From contig DATFYI010000095.1 in assembly GCA_035315125.1 (NCBI GenBank), forward strand, positions 1 through 22,259: a stretch of 22,259 nt of DNA, written 5' to 3'. Below are positions 6,786-15,178 of the stretch, in pieces; the first letter of the stretch is position 1, and each line of letters starts with the position of its first letter. This DNA is from DATFYI01 sp035315125 (GTDB lineage: Bacteria; Chloroflexota; Anaerolineae; Anaerolineales; Anaerolineaceae). Under the pieces are notes generated by a model. The model was not told the origin of the DNA. It was given only the letters and a program-made list of their open reading frames with translations, and ran no database searches. Made by a program: the position numbers and the translations under genes.

Positions 6786-9209
6786 TCATGGGATGGGTTC
6801 AACTGTGGGTGCAGTGCTTTCGGTTGGATCCGGGGTTGTGGAGGTAACGTCGGTTGGGGATGGGCTTGAAGGAGTGACTTTAGGATGTATGGGTAATAAC
6901 ATGCTGAAAGTGGTTGAATGACCGGTTTTACTTTCCACCCAAATACGCCCACCATGAGCTTCAACCAGTGTTTTTGCAATCGATAAGCCTACACCGGTAT
7001 CGCCCACGCCCTGTATCAAGGGGTTTTCAGCTCTGTACTGGCGTGCAAATACCCGAGGTTGATCTTCAGGTGCGATCCCGCCGCCGGTGTCGGTTACTTG
7101 TAAAAGAAGGCAAGGCGATTTAGGTTCGCTGTCTTCTATGCGGGCCCGTAAGGTAATTGTTCCTTCAACCGGCGTTACCATATCTGCATTTTGGAGCAAA
7201 TGAACCACAATTTGCTGTAATGCATCTCTATCCGCTTCGATCTTAGGCAGTTCTTCGGGCATATCGACTCGTAGGGTGATATTCTTTTCTCGGATTTGAG
7301 AGCTGGTTTCTGCGATTGCCTGATCGATGACAGAATTCATATCGACTGGTTGCGTAGATATTTCCAATGGATTATGCTGTAATGAAGTCACCTGAACCAA
7401 ATCATCCAGCAAGCTGCGAAAACGTTCAGTGGATGCTTTTACGCGTTCCAGGAATTTACGTTGCAATGCACCCAGGATGCCAGCCGATTCGGACAACAAA
7501 AGGTCGGTATATCCGAGTATAGATGCCAGGGGTTGTCGCAGCTCCTGAGCGATTGAATTAATAACCTCACGTTCTTCATTAACCGACTTTCCTTGCGAGC
7601 TGGGGTTATTTTGCAATGCCAGTATCTTCAGATTTGCTTCCGCCAGATTGTTTTGAAGGCGAGCAACTTCTTCCAGTGTCAGGCGAAGCTCACCTTCCAG
7701 ATATTCCATATTCACATTGGAATCTGAAGATTGGCCAAATGCCTGACCATGAATGGCGCGCAAACGTTTATTTTCTGTCTGGAGGTTGTTGATGGTCTCC
7801 TGAGATTCTTGTTGGACTGCCAGCAAGGCGGTTACATCCGGGATATCTTTCGCAACAGCTTGTGTTTCTTTCAAAGCATTCTGAAGATTTTGATTCTCGC
7901 GATACAATTGTTTAATTTGGTCTTGCAAATAGATAAGCTGTTCGGATGGTTCTTTGGTTTGTACAATCTCAATCTCTGGCTGCTGCTTTTCCAAAATAAT
8001 TTCCAGGATTGTTTCTGTGGTTGCAGTTAAATAATCCTGATCGATTGAGTTCCAAATCCGGTTTGAATAAGCGGATAGAAAAAATATTCCACCCCAGATT
8101 TTTGTACCTGATATTAATGGAACATGCAGCAAATTCCCAGCTGTTTCCAGTCCGATCGCGCTGCATAAGTTTTTTACATCGGTCGATGAATTGGTAGAGG
8201 CGTTGATGATAAGTGGCTTTCCGCGCACTACCGCATTCATTAACGCGGGTACCTGAGTTTGATCGAGAATTGTTCCGGTTAACTCTTCCTCACGGATCAG
8301 GTCATAACCACCTTGGATAACCAATTCTTTTGGTGAGCTGTGAGCCGTGACCAAAAAACACAGATCCGATAGCATTGTTTGAGCCAAGGCGCGGGTAAGA
8401 GCATAATAGGTTTGCTTAACATCTTTTTGAACCGCAACCTGCGCCCAGGCAAAGACTGCTCTTGAATCGGCGCTGTATCGTCTTCTCTCCTGCAGCGGTG
8501 GTAGGAGTAAAGCGGGTTTTTCAACCTGGAAAGGTGTGTACAATCTTTGTGCCAGGACAGGTAAGAGTGGAAATGAGCAAAGCTGTGCCAGACGTATCGG
8601 TGCTGAATAATCACCGGAGGGTCCAACCCAAATAAGCTGAATTGCACAACCCAACAAATTTAAAATCATTATTCCAAGGCCGATGCCCCAATCGTCCGGT
8701 CGACGAAGTGATAACAGGACAATGCCTACCAGAGATGTAACGAATATCGTTATCGTCCAGGCCCAATTCAGCCAGGAGGCATTAAAGGACAACGAGGATT
8801 GTTGGATGTTCCATATAGCCAAGGAAAATGCCAATGAAAGGATGATTAATAGATTTACGACACCATTTAAGATATCGGCTGGTCGATTTGGCTCAGGAAA
8901 ACACCACATCCAAATTATCCATACCAGGTTAAATACGATAATAGCCCGGTCAAGAGGGGGTAGGAAAAGATGTGGATTTGTAACTCCTTGCCAGGCCAAC
9001 CCACTGCTCAAAAATAGAATAAGCTGGGCAATTAAAAGCACTCCTAAACCTAAAAGTAAACGACTTGTATACGGATACCTGCTGGTCCTCTTTCCGATCA
9101 AGACAGTTTGAAAAGTTGCCAAGATCGAAAAGGCAATAATCAGGTAAACAATCAGATTGCCAGGTGGCGTGGTTAGAATATCATTGATTTGTTGTAATAA
9201 TGTTTCCAT
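6786..9209 (-). CDS. 7TM-GAF histidine-kinase-like sensor lacking the phospho-acceptor His
   Basis: The 807-residue membrane protein has about seven hydrophobic segments between residues 16 and 222, a GAF-like domain (about 263-405), a long coiled coil (about 420-535), a HisKA-like region (about 545-615), a HATPase_c domain (about 650-775) and a Pro/Ser/Thr-rich tail (778-807). The H-box reads I-A-Q555-E-L-R-Q-P-L, with glutamine where histidine is phosphorylated. Codon CAG at 7547-7545 is clear. The ATP-binding side looks intact: L-L-Q-N-A (N-box), D-T-G-G-G-I and G-V-G-L-S-I. Autophosphorylation at the usual site is therefore not possible. It may act as a pseudokinase, heterodimer partner or ATP-driven switch. 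No response regulator is adjacent; the LCP gene follows. The ATG is preceded by a G-rich ribosome site and an extended -10 promoter. Confidence 0.88.
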   Translation of the reverse strand: METLLQQINDILTTPPGNLIVYLIIAFSILATFQTVLIGKRTSRYPYTSRLLLGLGVLLIAQLILFLSSGLAWQGVTNPHLFLPPLDRAIIVFNLVWIIWMWCFPEPNRPADILNGVVNLLIILSLAFSLAIWNIQQSSLSFNASWLNWAWTITIFVTSLVGIVLLSLRRPDDWGIGLGIMILNLLGCAIQLIWVGPSGDYSAPIRLAQLCSFPLLPVLAQRLYTPFQVEKPALLLPPLQERRRYSADSRAVFAWAQVAVQKDVKQTYYALTRALAQTMLSDLCFLVTAHSSPKELVIQGGYDLIREEELTGTILDQTQVPALMNAVVRGKPLIINASTNSSTDVKNLCSAIGLETAGNLLHVPLISGTKIWGGIFFLSAYSNRIWNSIDQDYLTATTETILEIILEKQQPEIEIVQTKEPSEQLIYLQDQIKQLYRENQNLQNALKETQAVAKDIPDVTALLAVQQESQETINNLQTENKRLRAIHGQAFGQSSDSNVNMEYLEGELRLTLEEVARLQNNLAEANLKILALQNNPSSQGKSVNEEREVINSIAQELRQPLASILGYTDLLLSESAGILGALQRKFLERVKASTERFRSLLDDLVQVTSLQHNPLEISTQPVDMNSVIDQAIAETSSQIREKNITLRVDMPEELPKIEADRDALQQIVVHLLQNADMVTPVEGTITLRARIEDSEPKSPCLLLQVTDTGGGIAPEDQPRVFARQYRAENPLIQGVGDTGVGLSIAKTLVEAHGGRIWVESKTGHSTTFSMLLPIHPKVTPSSPSPTDVTSTTPDPTESTAPTVEPIP

Positions 9210-9232
9210 GCCCCAATCCCTATTCCTAAGCG

Positions 9233-9241
9233 ATTATAGCA
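9233..9241 (-). promoter_or_regulatory. extended -10 promoter of the membrane sensor/LCP genes
   Basis: The minus strand carries TGCTATAAT, a perfect extended -10 (TGnTATAAT), about 25 bases upstream of the sensor start codon. This would give a short leader. No good -35 is present, which is normal for an extended -10 promoter. Confidence 0.62.
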
Positions 9242-9302
9242 TGGTCAATCTCGACAGACCAACTGAAAAAGGATATGAAATGATTGCCGATGATTTGAAA
9301 GG

Positions 9303-9330
9303 TTGACAAATCAGGGATTTACGATAGAAT
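9303..9330 (+). promoter_or_regulatory. promoter of tRNA-Leu
   Basis: TTGACA (9303-9308) and TAGAAT (9325-9330) are spaced by 16 bases. Transcription would begin about 12 bases before the mature tRNA 5' end. This is the best match to a housekeeping promoter in the window. Confidence 0.82.
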
Positions 9331-9349
9331 AATGGGCACTAAGAACAAT

Positions 9350-9433
<84 letters not shown>

Positions 9434-9438
9434 CAATA

Positions 9439-9461
9439 CCCCCGCAAAACGCGGGGGTTTT
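9439..9461 (+). terminator. rho-independent terminator of tRNA-Leu
   Basis: CCCCCGC (9439-9445) pairs perfectly with GCGGGGG (9451-9457) around a 5-base loop and is followed at once by TTTT. It starts 5 bases after the tRNA 3' end. Confidence 0.85.
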
Positions 9462-9512
9462 GCTATCTCTGGTTTGCTTGAAACCTCAGAATTAATGCGG
9501 TAATATAAAAAT

Positions 9513-9893
9513 ATGAAGAAACCCATCATAATCAATGCCAAACAAATCATTGTGATCGGCGTGCTGGTGATTTTTGTTTTCTTGATCATGGATTTGAATT
9601 CACGCGTGACCACATTGGTGCGATTGACCGACCAACATCAGGCAATTAACGAACAGGTTGATCAACTGCAATCTACCGAGGATACGGTTTCCACTCAAGT
9701 GGCCTATGCCAATTCCGATCAGTCGGTTGACGAATGGGCGCGGGTTGATGGTCACCTTTCAAAACCGGGTGATCACACAATTATTTTAATACCACCGAAG
9801 GGTTTCACCCCCACACCAGTTGTGGTGGCAACCGCCACTCCACAGGTCGTTTCAAACTGGCAGGTTTGGAAGGCGTTGCTTTTTGGCGAATAA
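9513..9893 (+). CDS. FtsB/DivIC-like septum formation initiator protein
   Basis: A 126-residue bitopic membrane protein. A short basic N-terminus precedes one membrane helix (about 11-28), then a coiled coil (about 30-62) rich in Leu/Val heptads. After this comes a segment with V-D-E-W-A-R and K-P-G-D-H-T-I-I-L-I-P-P. The order TM, coiled coil, then E-W-A-R ... K-P-G-(D/E) is the pattern of FtsB/DivIC proteins, which link divisome components outside the membrane. A Pro/Thr/Val-rich tail and a final W-x-x-W-K-A-L-L-F segment complete it. The ribosome site is poor. It stands alone downstream of the tRNA and converges with the HAD gene 8 bases away. The family call rests on architecture and a short motif. 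Confidence 0.65.
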   Translation: MKKPIIINAKQIIVIGVLVIFVFLIMDLNSRVTTLVRLTDQHQAINEQVDQLQSTEDTVSTQVAYANSDQSVDEWARVDGHLSKPGDHTIILIPPKGFTPTPVVVATATPQVVSNWQVWKALLFGE

Positions 9894-9901
9894 GCCCCTT
9901 T

Positions 9902-10558
9902 TTATTGGATATGCAATAATTGCTTAACAGCTGGTTGAGTCAGGTGGTCAAGGCGCTCTACGACCAAATCCGCCCCGCAAAGTTCACCGGCGGGATGAGT
10001 GGTCGTGACTGCGATACATTTTATACCAGCTCGCCTGGCGCCTTCAATGCCAGCCGGTGCGTCTTCAATTACCAGACATTGAGCTACAGGTGTTTGTAAA
10101 AGACTGGCGACTTTTAAAAAGATCGCCGGATCAGGTTTGCTAGGTAAGTTTGCAGCTGATTCCAGTGCATCAAAATAAGCGCTTATGCCTGTTTCCTTGA
10201 CCAGAATAGACACATTGGCCTGGGGAGCCGAAGATGCAATGCCTTGTAAGAATCCCCAATTTTTGAAGCGCTGTAGCCATTCTTTGACACCGGGTAGAAG
10301 CTCAACATTTCCTGGTACATTTTCTCGAAACCAGACCTCTTTCTTTTGAGAGATTTCCTCTAAAATATCTGCTGCAGGATAATCCATCAGACTATTGATT
10401 ATTGCCCGGTTATTCATCCCAAATGTAGTGAGAAAAGTCTCCTTGCTAAACTCTATGCCATATTTTGGAAGAACCGCAATCCAGGATTTATAGTGCAGAT
10501 CGGTCGTATCAACAATGACCCCATCCATGTCCCAAATGATTGCTATATTTACAGTCAT
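9902..10558 (-). CDS. HAD-superfamily hydrolase, beta-phosphoglucomutase-like
   Basis: A 218-residue HAD subfamily I enzyme. Motif I is W-D10-M-D12-G-V-I-V-D, with the nucleophile D10 and acid/base D12. A four-helix cap follows. Motif II is A-S-S (108-110), the motif III lysine is K141 in S-K-P-D-P-A-I-F, and motif IV is V-I-E165-D166-A-P-A-G. The S-K-P-D-P-x-x-F and E-D-A-P-x-G segments are typical of the beta-phosphoglucomutase/sugar-phosphatase branch. The substrate cannot be decided: the choices are hexose-phosphate mutase or phosphatase for a small phosphosugar. It begins 5 bases after the STAS gene stop on the same strand, so the two are probably one operon. Confidence 0.88.
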   Translation of the reverse strand: MTVNIAIIWDMDGVIVDTTDLHYKSWIAVLPKYGIEFSKETFLTTFGMNNRAIINSLMDYPAADILEEISQKKEVWFRENVPGNVELLPGVKEWLQRFKNWGFLQGIASSAPQANVSILVKETGISAYFDALESAANLPSKPDPAIFLKVASLLQTPVAQCLVIEDAPAGIEGARRAGIKCIAVTTTHPAGELCGADLVVERLDHLTQPAVKQLLHIQ

Positions 10559-10563
10559 ATGAA

Positions 10564-10899
10564 CTAAAAATACCCAACCGCGGCTAGCACGTCGTCAAAA
10601 ATTTTGAATAGACTGGTAAACCCTGTTATATCTAAAGCGGAATAGACATTGGGCTGAAGGCAAGCCAGGACAATTTCACCACGGTTATTATGCCGGCAAG
10701 ACTTTTGGGCATTGATCAGTACACGCAGACCAGCACTGGATATATATTCCACCGCGCTAAAATCCAAAACCAGTTTGTAATGTCCAATCTCTAGGCTATT
10801 GCTTATTTCTGCGGTCAGTTGAGGTGCAGTTTCACTATCGATGCGCCCATCAATTTTGATCAGGTCACAGTGTTTATATGGAGTGCTGGTCGTTTCCAT
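10564..10899 (-). CDS. STAS-domain anti-sigma factor antagonist
   Basis: A 111-residue single STAS domain of the SpoIIAA/RsbV type. The core is L-V-L-D-F-S-A-V-E-Y-I-S54-S55-A-G-L-R-V-L, in which the second serine (S55) aligns with the serine phosphorylated by anti-sigma kinases. When dephosphorylated, such proteins bind an anti-sigma kinase and release its sigma factor, or act in other partner-switching circuits. No partner kinase or sigma factor is in the window. A strong ribosome site (AGGGAGG) and an extended -10 promoter precede it, and it is followed closely by the HAD gene. Confidence 0.9.
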   Translation of the reverse strand: METTSTPYKHCDLIKIDGRIDSETAPQLTAEISNSLEIGHYKLVLDFSAVEYISSAGLRVLINAQKSCRHNNRGEIVLACLQPNVYSALDITGFTSLFKIFDDVLAAVGYF

Positions 10900-10945
10900 A
10901 AAGCCTCCCTTTATCTTATAGCTGACAGGGATAATTCTTCTGTTT

Positions 10946-10954
10946 ATTATATCA
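10946..10954 (-). promoter_or_regulatory. extended -10 promoter of the STAS-HAD pair
   Basis: The minus strand has TGATATAAT, a perfect TGnTATAAT extended -10, about 50 bases upstream of the STAS start. It is the second extended -10 seen in this window. Confidence 0.55.
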
Positions 10955-10998
10955 TGTTGGTTTTCTATAAATCAGCCAAAAATATGACAAAATTGATG

Positions 10999-11009
10999 TT
11001 GTCAGACAA
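10999..11009. promoter_or_regulatory. palindrome at the purine-locus promoter, possible operator
   Basis: TTGTC-A-GACAA is an 11-base perfect palindrome that ends one base before the -35 box of the promoter for the purine/carbamoyl locus. GntR-family proteins of the UTRA branch bind short palindromes of this general form, and such a regulator is encoded in the locus at 14398. The link is inferred from position. Confidence 0.35.
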
Positions 11010-11038
11010 TTGACTTTTTAATGTTTTGTTGTTAAACT
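11010..11038 (+). promoter_or_regulatory. promoter of the purine/carbamoyl locus
   Basis: TTGACT (11010-11015) and TAAACT (11033-11038) are separated by 17 bases, about 65 bases before the first gene. The -35 matches five of six and the -10 four of six. The -10 sequence is identical to that of the promoter at 5776-5804. Confidence 0.58.
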
Positions 11039-11103
11039 GGGTATGTTGTTTGTTTCAATGATCGGACCCCGCATCCAAACTTGAGGCATTAAAACTTCCC
11101 AAC

Positions 11104-12498
11104 ATGTCTACACTTCTGGTAAGAAATGCAAATCTTATGGTTACCATGGATGAGCAGCGCCGTGAAATCACGAGTGGAGGTATGTTTATTCGAGATGGTT
11201 TCATTGAGCAGATTGGTCAATCAAGTGAATTACCCGATACAGCCGATAAAGTGATCGACCTGGATGGGCATATTATTCTACCTGGTTTAATCAATACACA
11301 CCACCACTTTTATCAGACCCTGACTCGTGCAATACCGGCTGCTCAGAATGTAAACCTGTTTAACTGGCTAAAAACTCTCTATCCAATTTGGGCGCGGATG
11401 ACCCCCGCAGACATCTTTTTATCAACGCAAACGGCGTTGGCAGAACTGGCTCTATCCGGTTGTACAACAGCCTCCGATCATTTGTATCTCTTCCCGAATG
11501 GTTCAAAACTGGATGACGAAATTGCTGCAGCAGAAGAGGTTGGTCTGCGAATTCAGGCCTCACGTGGTTCAATGAGCCTGGGTGAAAGTAAAGGAGGTCT
11601 GCCCCCGGATACCGTAGTTGATGAAGAAGATACTATTTTGGATGATAGTGTCCGCTTAATCGAGAGATACCACGACGCTCGACCTGGGGCAATGGTTCAG
11701 ATTGTCCTAGCGCCTTGCAGCCCTTTTAGTGTGACGGGTGAGTTAATGAAACAAAGCGCGGCCCTAGCTCGACAATATGGTGTACATCTACACACACATC
11801 TGGCCGAAACAAAAGATGAAGAACAGTTTACCATCGAGAAATTTGGCCATAGGCCGGTTGAATATATGGAATCGGTGGGTTGGATTGGGCCAGATGTTTG
11901 GTTTGCTCACTCAGTTCATGTCAGCCAGGCAGAAATAAACATTTTTGCAAAAACTGGTTGTGGTGTGGCACACTGTCCGAGTTCTAATATGCGGTTGGCG
12001 TCAGGTGTCGCGCCGGTGTGGGAATATTTGCAAGCCGGAGTTAAATTGGGATTAGGCGTAGATGGTTCTGCCAGTAATGATAGCTCTCATTTGTTGGCCG
12101 AAGCGCGACAAGCCATGTTGTTGGCGCGGTTGCGAGCAGGTCTTGAAGGCGCATCTCTTTCAACCCAGGATGCGCCTCCACTGTTAACCGCCCGACAGGC
12201 ACTTGAAATGGCAACACGTGGCGGAGCGGATGTGCTCGGTCGTTCTGATATTGGTTCACTGGCTGTTGGTAAATGCGCTGATTTCTTTGCGATCAACCTC
12301 AACCGTCTGGATTATGCGGGAGCGCTGCACGATCCGGTCGCCGCGATTTTGTTTTGCGCTCCTCAACGGGTTGATTTAAACGTAGTAAATGGCCGGGTGG
12401 TCGTTGAAAATGGTCATTTATTATCAATTGACCTACCCCATTTGATAGAAAAGCATAACCAGGCTGCCAGACGATTATTAAATGAGTCTGGCCAGTAG
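11104..12498 (+). CDS. amidohydrolase, 8-oxoguanine deaminase-like
   Basis: This 464-residue enzyme of the ATZ/TRZ branch of the amidohydrolase superfamily has a mononuclear metal site. It shows N-T-H66-H-H68 (HxH), H-L-H-T-H-L-A-E-T (228-236), the metal histidine H269 in F-A-H-S-V-H, and D320 in L-G-V-D-G-S-A-S-N-D. The segments A-L-A-E-L-A-L-S-G-C-T-T-A-S-D-H-L-Y-L-F and R-G-S-M-S-L-G are what I recall from 8-oxoguanine deaminases (Pa0142 type), which convert 8-oxoguanine to urate and ammonia. Guanine or another purine/pterin could be the true substrate. It is the first gene of the purine locus, with adenine deaminase 74 bases downstream. The ribosome site is weak. Confidence 0.82.
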   Translation: MSTLLVRNANLMVTMDEQRREITSGGMFIRDGFIEQIGQSSELPDTADKVIDLDGHIILPGLINTHHHFYQTLTRAIPAAQNVNLFNWLKTLYPIWARMTPADIFLSTQTALAELALSGCTTASDHLYLFPNGSKLDDEIAAAEEVGLRIQASRGSMSLGESKGGLPPDTVVDEEDTILDDSVRLIERYHDARPGAMVQIVLAPCSPFSVTGELMKQSAALARQYGVHLHTHLAETKDEEQFTIEKFGHRPVEYMESVGWIGPDVWFAHSVHVSQAEINIFAKTGCGVAHCPSSNMRLASGVAPVWEYLQAGVKLGLGVDGSASNDSSHLLAEARQAMLLARLRAGLEGASLSTQDAPPLLTARQALEMATRGGADVLGRSDIGSLAVGKCADFFAINLNRLDYAGALHDPVAAILFCAPQRVDLNVVNGRVVVENGHLLSIDLPHLIEKHNQAARRLLNESGQ

Positions 12499-12572
12499 TT
12501 TATTTTGACTAAAGTTTTAATCAATGTGCATTGGTTATCAACGTAGTAGAAGTTATTTGCAAGGATGGCATA

Positions 12573-14363
12573 ATGAGTACGGACTCTTTCTGGTTGCAAG
12601 ATGCACGCGGATTAGTTGACTGCGCCATGGGGCGCATGCCGGCAGACCTGGTAATCCGGCAAGGTCGGTGGGTATGTGTACAGACAGGTGAAATTGTTCC
12701 TAATACAGATGTAGCAATTTGTTCCAACAGAATCGCTTTTGTTGGTTCAGACGCAAGTCATACAATCGGGCACAACACTCAGATAATTGATGCGAATGGG
12801 CGTTACCTGGTGCCGGGTTTGTTAGACGCACATATGCATGTCGAATCGGGCATGCTGACCGTGACCCAATTCGTCAGGGCGGTAGTTCCTCACGGTACAA
12901 CCGGTATGTTCATCGATCCCCATGAAATAGCAAATATTTTTGGCTTGCGGGGTGTGCGTTTGATGGTTGACGAAGCTTCGTTGCAGCCAATCCATGTTTT
13001 TGTACAAATGCCTTCTTGCGTGCCTTCGGCGCCAGGATTTGAAACCCCAGGATCAACTATTGGGCCAGCCGAAATTGCTGAAGCAATGACCTGGCCTGGA
13101 ATAATTGGACTGGGGGAGATGATGAATTTCCCGGGTGTTTATAATGGAGACGACAAAGTTCACGCTGAAATGGCAGTAGCACGCCAATCTGGGAAAGTGA
13201 TCGGTGGGCATTATGCTTCTCCGGATCTATCTCTGCCATTTCATGGATATGTTGCCGGGGGTCCGCAGGATGATCACGAAGGTACCCGCTTAGAAGATGC
13301 TGTAGCTAGGGCTCGACAGGGGATGCGTGTGATGATGCGCTACGGGTCTGCCTGGCATGATGTTGCTGCTCAAGCCAAAGCGATAACTGAGTTAGGTTTA
13401 GATTCAAGGTACTTTTTACTTTGTACAGATGATTCTCATTCTCAAACGCTGGTTCAACAAGGCCACATGGATCGAGTCATCCGCCATGCTATCTCACAAG
13501 GTATCCCACCAGTTACAGCTATCCAAATGGCCACGATTAACACAGCCGATTATTTTGGAGTCAGACGTGAAATTGGGATGATTGCCCCCGGGAGATATGG
13601 TGACATATTACTGGTAAAGGATTTAACTGAATTTCGTGCAGATTTGGTGATTTCGAAGGGACAAGTTGTAGCAGAAGACGGCAAAATGCTCCTGGGTACT
13701 CAGACCATGAATTACCCGGAATGGGTGCGAAGGTCAGTTCATTTACCAAGGCCGATGCAAGCCAGCGATTTTCGCCTGGTGACCAGCAAGCAACCAACCG
13801 TAAAAGCCCACGTGATCGGTATAATTGAGAACCATGCTCCGACCAAACATTTATGCATTGATATGACTGTCGAAGATGGCGAAGTACATGCAGATCGCTC
13901 GAAAGATATTGCCAAAGTGGCATTGATTGAGCGGCATCGCAACACTGGCCGTGTACAGGTTGGCCTGGTCAACGGCTTTGGCTTAGATGAGCACTGTGCA
14001 GTCGCATCCACGGTGGCGCATGATTGTCATCATTTAATAGTGGTTGGGAGTGATGATGAGGATATGGCAATTGCAGCCAATACCCTGGCTGCCTGTGGGG
14101 GTGGTCAAGTTGTTGTCCAACGAGGGGAAGTGATCGGTCTGGTCGATTTACCGATAGCCGGATTGATGTCCAACGAGCCGGCGGAAGAAGTTGCACGGAA
14201 AGCTGGATCGGTGTTGGAGGGGTTCCGGGCATGTGGTTGTAAACTGAATAATCCCAACATGCAGTTGAGTCTGCTAGGTCTGGTGGTCATCCCAGAATTA
14301 CGGCTATCCGATCTGGGTTTGGTCGATGTAAATCATTTCAACTTTATTTCAGTGTTGGAATAA
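12573..14363 (+). CDS. ade: adenine deaminase
   Basis: Adenine deaminase converts adenine to hypoxanthine and ammonia. The 596-residue protein has the family's two-part layout. The amidohydrolase barrel contains H-M-H-V-E-S-G-M-L-T, P-H-G-T-T, D-P-H-E-I-A-N-I-F-G, G-L-G-E-M-M-N-F-P-G-V and L-C-T-D-D-S-H. The distinct C-terminal domain contains N-G-F-G-L, A-V-A-S-T-V-A-H-D-C-H-H and V-V-G-S. The start is placed at ATG 12573, with AAGGAT seven bases upstream; a TTG 42 bases earlier is in frame but has no ribosome site. Length fits the family (about 550-600). It follows the 8-oxoguanine-deaminase-like gene and precedes the GntR regulator. Some Ade paralogues act on other aminopurines, so the exact substrate is not proven. 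Confidence 0.92.
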   Translation: MSTDSFWLQDARGLVDCAMGRMPADLVIRQGRWVCVQTGEIVPNTDVAICSNRIAFVGSDASHTIGHNTQIIDANGRYLVPGLLDAHMHVESGMLTVTQFVRAVVPHGTTGMFIDPHEIANIFGLRGVRLMVDEASLQPIHVFVQMPSCVPSAPGFETPGSTIGPAEIAEAMTWPGIIGLGEMMNFPGVYNGDDKVHAEMAVARQSGKVIGGHYASPDLSLPFHGYVAGGPQDDHEGTRLEDAVARARQGMRVMMRYGSAWHDVAAQAKAITELGLDSRYFLLCTDDSHSQTLVQQGHMDRVIRHAISQGIPPVTAIQMATINTADYFGVRREIGMIAPGRYGDILLVKDLTEFRADLVISKGQVVAEDGKMLLGTQTMNYPEWVRRSVHLPRPMQASDFRLVTSKQPTVKAHVIGIIENHAPTKHLCIDMTVEDGEVHADRSKDIAKVALIERHRNTGRVQVGLVNGFGLDEHCAVASTVAHDCHHLIVVGSDDEDMAIAANTLAACGGGQVVVQRGEVIGLVDLPIAGLMSNEPAEEVARKAGSVLEGFRACGCKLNNPNMQLSLLGLVVIPELRLSDLGLVDVNHFNFISVLE

Positions 14364-14397
14364 AGAGCATTTGATCTGATTGGAAAGGAAAGATACT

Positions 14398-15144
14398 GTG
14401 AAACGCGAGAAACAAGAGGCAACAAGCAATGGCATTCACCCATTTCAACGTTTGCAGACCCAATTGGCAGGAATGTTGGCTTCATCGTCTCCCGGCGAAC
14501 GCCTGCCCTCAGAGCCCGATCTAGCTCGCCAACTGGGGGTATCACGCGCAACACTTCGTGAAGCTATGCGTACGTTTGAAGGCCAGGGTTTGATACGTCG
14601 CCGTCAGGGAGTGGGAACTTTTGTCGTAAGCCATACTCAAATAATCGAGAGTGGTCTGGAGGTTTTGGAAAGTATAGAAAGCCTCGCATCTAAAATTGGG
14701 TTGAATGTTTCGATGGGTGAGTTGAAGATCAGTCAGATTCGAGCTGGGAGAATTGAAAGCGAGGCTCTTGTAGTAGAACCAGATACTGAGTTGGTCAAGG
14801 TCTCTCGGGTGATTCTGGCTGATAACCGTCCTGTAGCGTATCTGGTCGATATTTTACCCGAAGATATTCTGATGCCTGAAGATATAAAAGAAGGTTTTAC
14901 AGGCTCAGTCTTGGACTTACTACTGCAGCGCGGTTCACCATTGTTAGTCAACTCTTTTACGGAGATTCAGGCGGTCGCAGCGCCGACCGAGATCGCACGT
15001 TTATTAGAAATCCAGCGCGGGGATGTTCTATTGTTGTTTACTGCCCGTTTGTACACAACTGCGGGCAAGGTAGCGGACTTTTCGTCCAGCTATTTTTTAC
15101 CAGGGTATTTCCACTTCCACGTTGTGCGCCGGGTGGAACCATAA
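14398..15144 (+). CDS. GntR-family transcriptional regulator with UTRA domain
   Basis: The winged helix-turn-helix (about 14-78) shows L-P-S-E-P-D-L-A-R-Q-L-G-V-S-R-A-T-L-R-E-A (37-57) and the wing R-R-Q-G-V-G-T-F-V. A UTRA ligand-binding domain fills about 90-245. GTG 14398 is chosen as the start because AAAGGA lies eight bases before it; an in-frame TTG at 14380 lies upstream of that ribosome site. The protein is then 248 residues, normal for the HutC-like branch. UTRA regulators usually repress nearby catabolic genes until a pathway metabolite binds. Sitting between the deaminases and the carbamoyltransferases, this one probably senses a purine-breakdown product. The palindrome at 10999-11009 is a candidate site. 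Confidence 0.93.
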   Translation: MKREKQEATSNGIHPFQRLQTQLAGMLASSSPGERLPSEPDLARQLGVSRATLREAMRTFEGQGLIRRRQGVGTFVVSHTQIIESGLEVLESIESLASKIGLNVSMGELKISQIRAGRIESEALVVEPDTELVKVSRVILADNRPVAYLVDILPEDILMPEDIKEGFTGSVLDLLLQRGSPLLVNSFTEIQAVAAPTEIARLLEIQRGDVLLLFTARLYTTAGKVADFSSSYFLPGYFHFHVVRRVEP

Positions 15145-15178
15145 TCTAACTATTCATATCGTACAGGAGGTTAATAAA

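Noticed and set aside
12531..12572. N-terminal extension of adenine deaminase from TTG
   Set aside because: No ribosome site precedes it, while ATG 12573 has AAGGAT seven bases upstream.
14380..14397. Upstream TTG start of the GntR regulator
   Set aside because: It precedes the AAAGGA ribosome site, which instead is well placed for GTG 14398.
15122..15178. N-terminal extension of the PyrB-like enzyme from an in-frame GTG
   Set aside because: It overlaps the regulator's coding end and lacks a ribosome site; ATG 15179 follows AGGAGG at the normal distance and gives the expected family N-terminus.
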